A stretch of 7,734 bases of DNA, from assembly GCA_028287885.1 (NCBI GenBank), contig JAQBOT010000082.1, positions 1 to 7,734 on the forward strand, written 5' to 3'. Below are positions 6,004-7,734 of this stretch, piece by piece (position 1 is the stretch's first letter; every line of letters starts with the position of its first letter). Under the pieces are notes generated by a model, which saw nothing but the letters and a program-made list of their open reading frames with translations, was not told the DNA's origin and made no database searches. The DNA is from Pedobacter sp. Lineage in GTDB: Bacteria; Bacteroidota; Bacteroidia; Sphingobacteriales; Sphingobacteriaceae. Made by a program: the position numbers and the translations under genes.

Positions 6004-7644
6004 ATGAAGATAGCACTGGCTCAACTAAATTACCAGATCGGAAATTTTGAACTTAATACAAAGAAGATCATAGACCATATTGCAAAAGGAAAAGAGCAGG
6101 GGGCTGATCTTGTCGTCTTTGCAGAATTGGCGGTTTGTGGTTATCCTGCTCGTGATTTTTTGGAGTTTGAAGAGTTTGTTGACCTTTGTGAGCAATCGGC
6201 ACAGGAAATAGCAAAACATACGACTGGCATCGCTTGTATCATCGGACTGCCAGTCAGAAACCATTTGATTGCTGGGAAAGACTTGTATAATGCAGCCTAT
6301 TTTATAGAAGATGGAACTGTAAAAGCTGTTGTTAAAAAAGCGTTGCTGCCAAACTACGATGTCTTTGATGAGTACCGGTATTTTGAGCCCGCAACTGAAT
6401 TTAGTTGCATCGAGTTCAAAGGGCAAAAGATTGCCCTCACCATATGTGAGGATTTATGGAACATCAATAACAATCCCATGTATGTTTCTCACCCGATGGA
6501 GGAATTGATCACTCAACAGCCAGACATCATGATTAACATTGCTGCATCGCCCTTTTCATACCTTCATGATGATGAACGTGTCGAGGTTTTAGCGAAGAAT
6601 GCAAGCCAATACCAACTTCCGCTCTTGTACGTGAACCAGATTGGTGCACAAACCGAGATTATTTTTGATGGAGGATCCATGGCCTTTGATAAGGATGGTA
6701 CCTTACTGGATGAAATGGCCTATTTCAAAGAAGATTTCAAAATTTACAACTTTGAGGCTGGTAAGCTTCAGGGTTTAACCCAAATAGATCATCAGATTGT
6801 TCCAGATATTGAACAGATTCATGACGCGCTAATCCTTGGTATCCAAGATTATTTTCAGAAATCAGGCTTTAAACAGGCGGTACTTGGCTTATCTGGTGGC
6901 ATTGACTCCGCAATAGTATGCGCGCTTGCATGTCGTGCACTCGGCCCGGAGAATGTTATGGCCGTTCTAATGCCATCAAAGTATTCGACGGGCCATTCCA
7001 TTCAGGACGCTATGGATCTGGTCAACAATATAGGTTGCATGCATGAAGTTATTGCGATTAAAGAAGCTGCAGATGCCTTTGATAAGATGCTTGCACCGGC
7101 CTTTCACAACCTTCCCTTTAACATTGCAGAAGAAAACATTCAGGCACGCGTGCGTGGTATTCTCGTGATGGCGATGTCCAATAAGTTTGGATACATTGTG
7201 CTTAATACCTCGAATAAAAGCGAGTGTGCCGTTGGTTACGGCACTTTGTACGGAGATATGTGCGGAGCCATTGGCGTGATCGGTGATGTATACAAAACCC
7301 AAATTTATCAACTGGCCCGCTTTATCAACAAAGATGGTGTTGTCATTCCCGAAAACTCAGTTGTGAAACCACCAAGCGCGGAATTGCGGCCTGATCAAAA
7401 GGATTCTGACTCCCTCCCGGATTACGGCCAATTGGACAAGATCCTATATCAATACGTTGAATTAAAGAAAAGTTCGAAAGCAATCATCGAGCAAGGATTT
7501 GATGAAGCATTGGTCAGGAAGATTCTTAAAATGGTTAACACCGCAGAATTCAAGCGGTATCAAACGCCGCCAATACTGCGCGTATCGCCGAAAGCTTTTG
7601 GAATGGGAAGAAGAATGCCGATTGTCGGTAAATACCTCTCTTAG
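6004..7644 (+). CDS. nadE: Glutamine-dependent NAD+ synthetase
   Basis: A 546-residue cytoplasmic two-domain enzyme that makes NAD+ from deamido-NAD+ and ATP, the last step of NAD synthesis, using ammonia released from glutamine. The N-terminal nitrilase-type glutaminase domain (about 1-250) has the Glu-Lys-Cys triad: E41 in FAELAVCGYPARDFL, K112 in KALLPNYDVFDEYRYF, and C148 in LTICEDLW. The C-terminal synthetase domain has the ATP-pyrophosphatase P-loop SGGIDS at 297-302, then NIQARVRGILVMAMSN, LNTSNKSECAVGYGT and GDMCGAIGVIGDVYKTQ. Both domains look complete and length is normal for the roughly 540-residue bacterial class. The start has no Shine-Dalgarno sequence; it is preceded by an A-rich 26-nt gap after the barrel gene and no promoter box is seen there, so cotranscription is likely. 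Confidence 0.97.
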   Translation: MKIALAQLNYQIGNFELNTKKIIDHIAKGKEQGADLVVFAELAVCGYPARDFLEFEEFVDLCEQSAQEIAKHTTGIACIIGLPVRNHLIAGKDLYNAAYFIEDGTVKAVVKKALLPNYDVFDEYRYFEPATEFSCIEFKGQKIALTICEDLWNINNNPMYVSHPMEELITQQPDIMINIAASPFSYLHDDERVEVLAKNASQYQLPLLYVNQIGAQTEIIFDGGSMAFDKDGTLLDEMAYFKEDFKIYNFEAGKLQGLTQIDHQIVPDIEQIHDALILGIQDYFQKSGFKQAVLGLSGGIDSAIVCALACRALGPENVMAVLMPSKYSTGHSIQDAMDLVNNIGCMHEVIAIKEAADAFDKMLAPAFHNLPFNIAEENIQARVRGILVMAMSNKFGYIVLNTSNKSECAVGYGTLYGDMCGAIGVIGDVYKTQIYQLARFINKDGVVIPENSVVKPPSAELRPDQKDSDSLPDYGQLDKILYQYVELKKSSKAIIEQGFDEALVRKILKMVNTAEFKRYQTPPILRVSPKAFGMGRRMPIVGKYLS

Positions 7645-7670
7645 GCTACTACCGACCGCTTTTTTCTTTT
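7624..7670 (+). terminator. Possible terminator at the nadE 3' end
   Basis: GTCGGTA (7624-7630) and TACCGAC (7650-7656) form a perfect 7-bp inverted repeat with a 19-nt loop that includes the nadE stop codon, followed by a T-rich tract (7660-7670). This resembles an intrinsic terminator. The loop is long, and the T tract is also explained by lysine/arginine codons of a putative - strand gene, so confidence is limited. Confidence 0.4.
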
Positions 7671-7733
7671 ATTCACTTTGTGATAAGGAATAAGGAGTGA
7701 CAGTATTATAGCTATTGCTGAAGATAATACAGC
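7641..7733 (-). CDS. Probable C-terminus of a convergent membrane protein (5' beyond window)
   Basis: On the - strand the frame is open from the window edge to a TAA at 7643-7641 and encodes 30 residues. These form an uncharged hydrophobic stretch AVLSSAIAIILSLLIPY followed by a strongly basic tail HKVNKRKKRSVVA. A final transmembrane helix with a positive cytoplasmic tail is typical of inner-membrane transporters such as MFS proteins, but the fragment is too short to name. Its stop codon overlaps the nadE stop in the tetranucleotide TTAG (7641-7644), making the genes convergent and overlapping by 4 nt. The alternative is non-coding sequence with a chance open frame; the hydrophobic-then-basic pattern makes coding more likely. 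Confidence 0.5.
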   Translation of the reverse strand, partial: AVLSSAIAIILSLLIPYHKVNKRKKRSVVA

Positions 7734-7734
7734 A

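Noticed and set aside
7673..7683. Short palindrome TCAC-TTT-GTGA and a promoter-like TCACTTTG downstream of nadE
   Set aside because: Only four pairs and an imperfect box; no + strand start codon context follows inside the window, and the stretch reads as - strand coding.
7703..7730. Inverted repeat GTATTAT / ATAATAC with 14-nt spacer
   Set aside because: It lies in the probable transmembrane-coding part of the - strand gene, is AT-only apart from one pair, and has no T tract; likely chance.

Overview
The window comes from a moderately AT-rich bacterial chromosome, almost certainly Bacteroidota and most like Sphingobacteriaceae (Pedobacter and relatives). The evidence is a GldB gliding lipoprotein, a PorT-type outer-membrane barrel, promoter boxes matching the Bacteroidota -7 consensus TAnnTTTG, start codons without Shine-Dalgarno sequences, and protein sequences that read like Sphingobacteriaceae orthologues. 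The genus is my inference. Every stretch over 100 bases is occupied by a gene. I see no RNA gene, mobile element, CRISPR array or prophage.

Left block (1-4130, + strand): the 3' end of an OppC/DppC-type ABC transporter permease, then rnhB (ribonuclease HII), a GT4-type glycosyltransferase starting at TTG, gcvT (aminomethyltransferase of the glycine cleavage system) and a comB-family 2-phosphosulfolactate phosphatase. Gaps are 17-35 nt. Promoter boxes just before rnhB, gcvT and (weaker) comB suggest overlapping transcription units rather than one operon. The products serve unrelated housekeeping roles: peptide uptake, RNA/DNA hybrid repair, glycan synthesis, one-carbon metabolism and sulfonate metabolism.

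Middle (4131-5305): comB and gldB converge on a strong hairpin that can terminate both. gldB lies on the - strand with an exact TATATTTG box 7 nt before its ATG. A 98-nt divergent region separates it from the next block.

Right block (5306-7644, + strand): a secreted outer-membrane beta-barrel protein of the PorT family, then nadE (glutamine-dependent NAD+ synthetase) 26 nt downstream, probably cotranscribed. At the right edge the - strand carries what looks like the C-terminus of a membrane protein (transmembrane helix plus basic tail), whose stop codon overlaps the nadE stop.

I found no convincing undescribed system. The points most worth checking are the promoter boxes so close to start codons that some mRNAs may be leaderless, an inverted repeat framing the gcvT promoter, an orphan comB gene, and the gldB/barrel/nadE neighbourhood.
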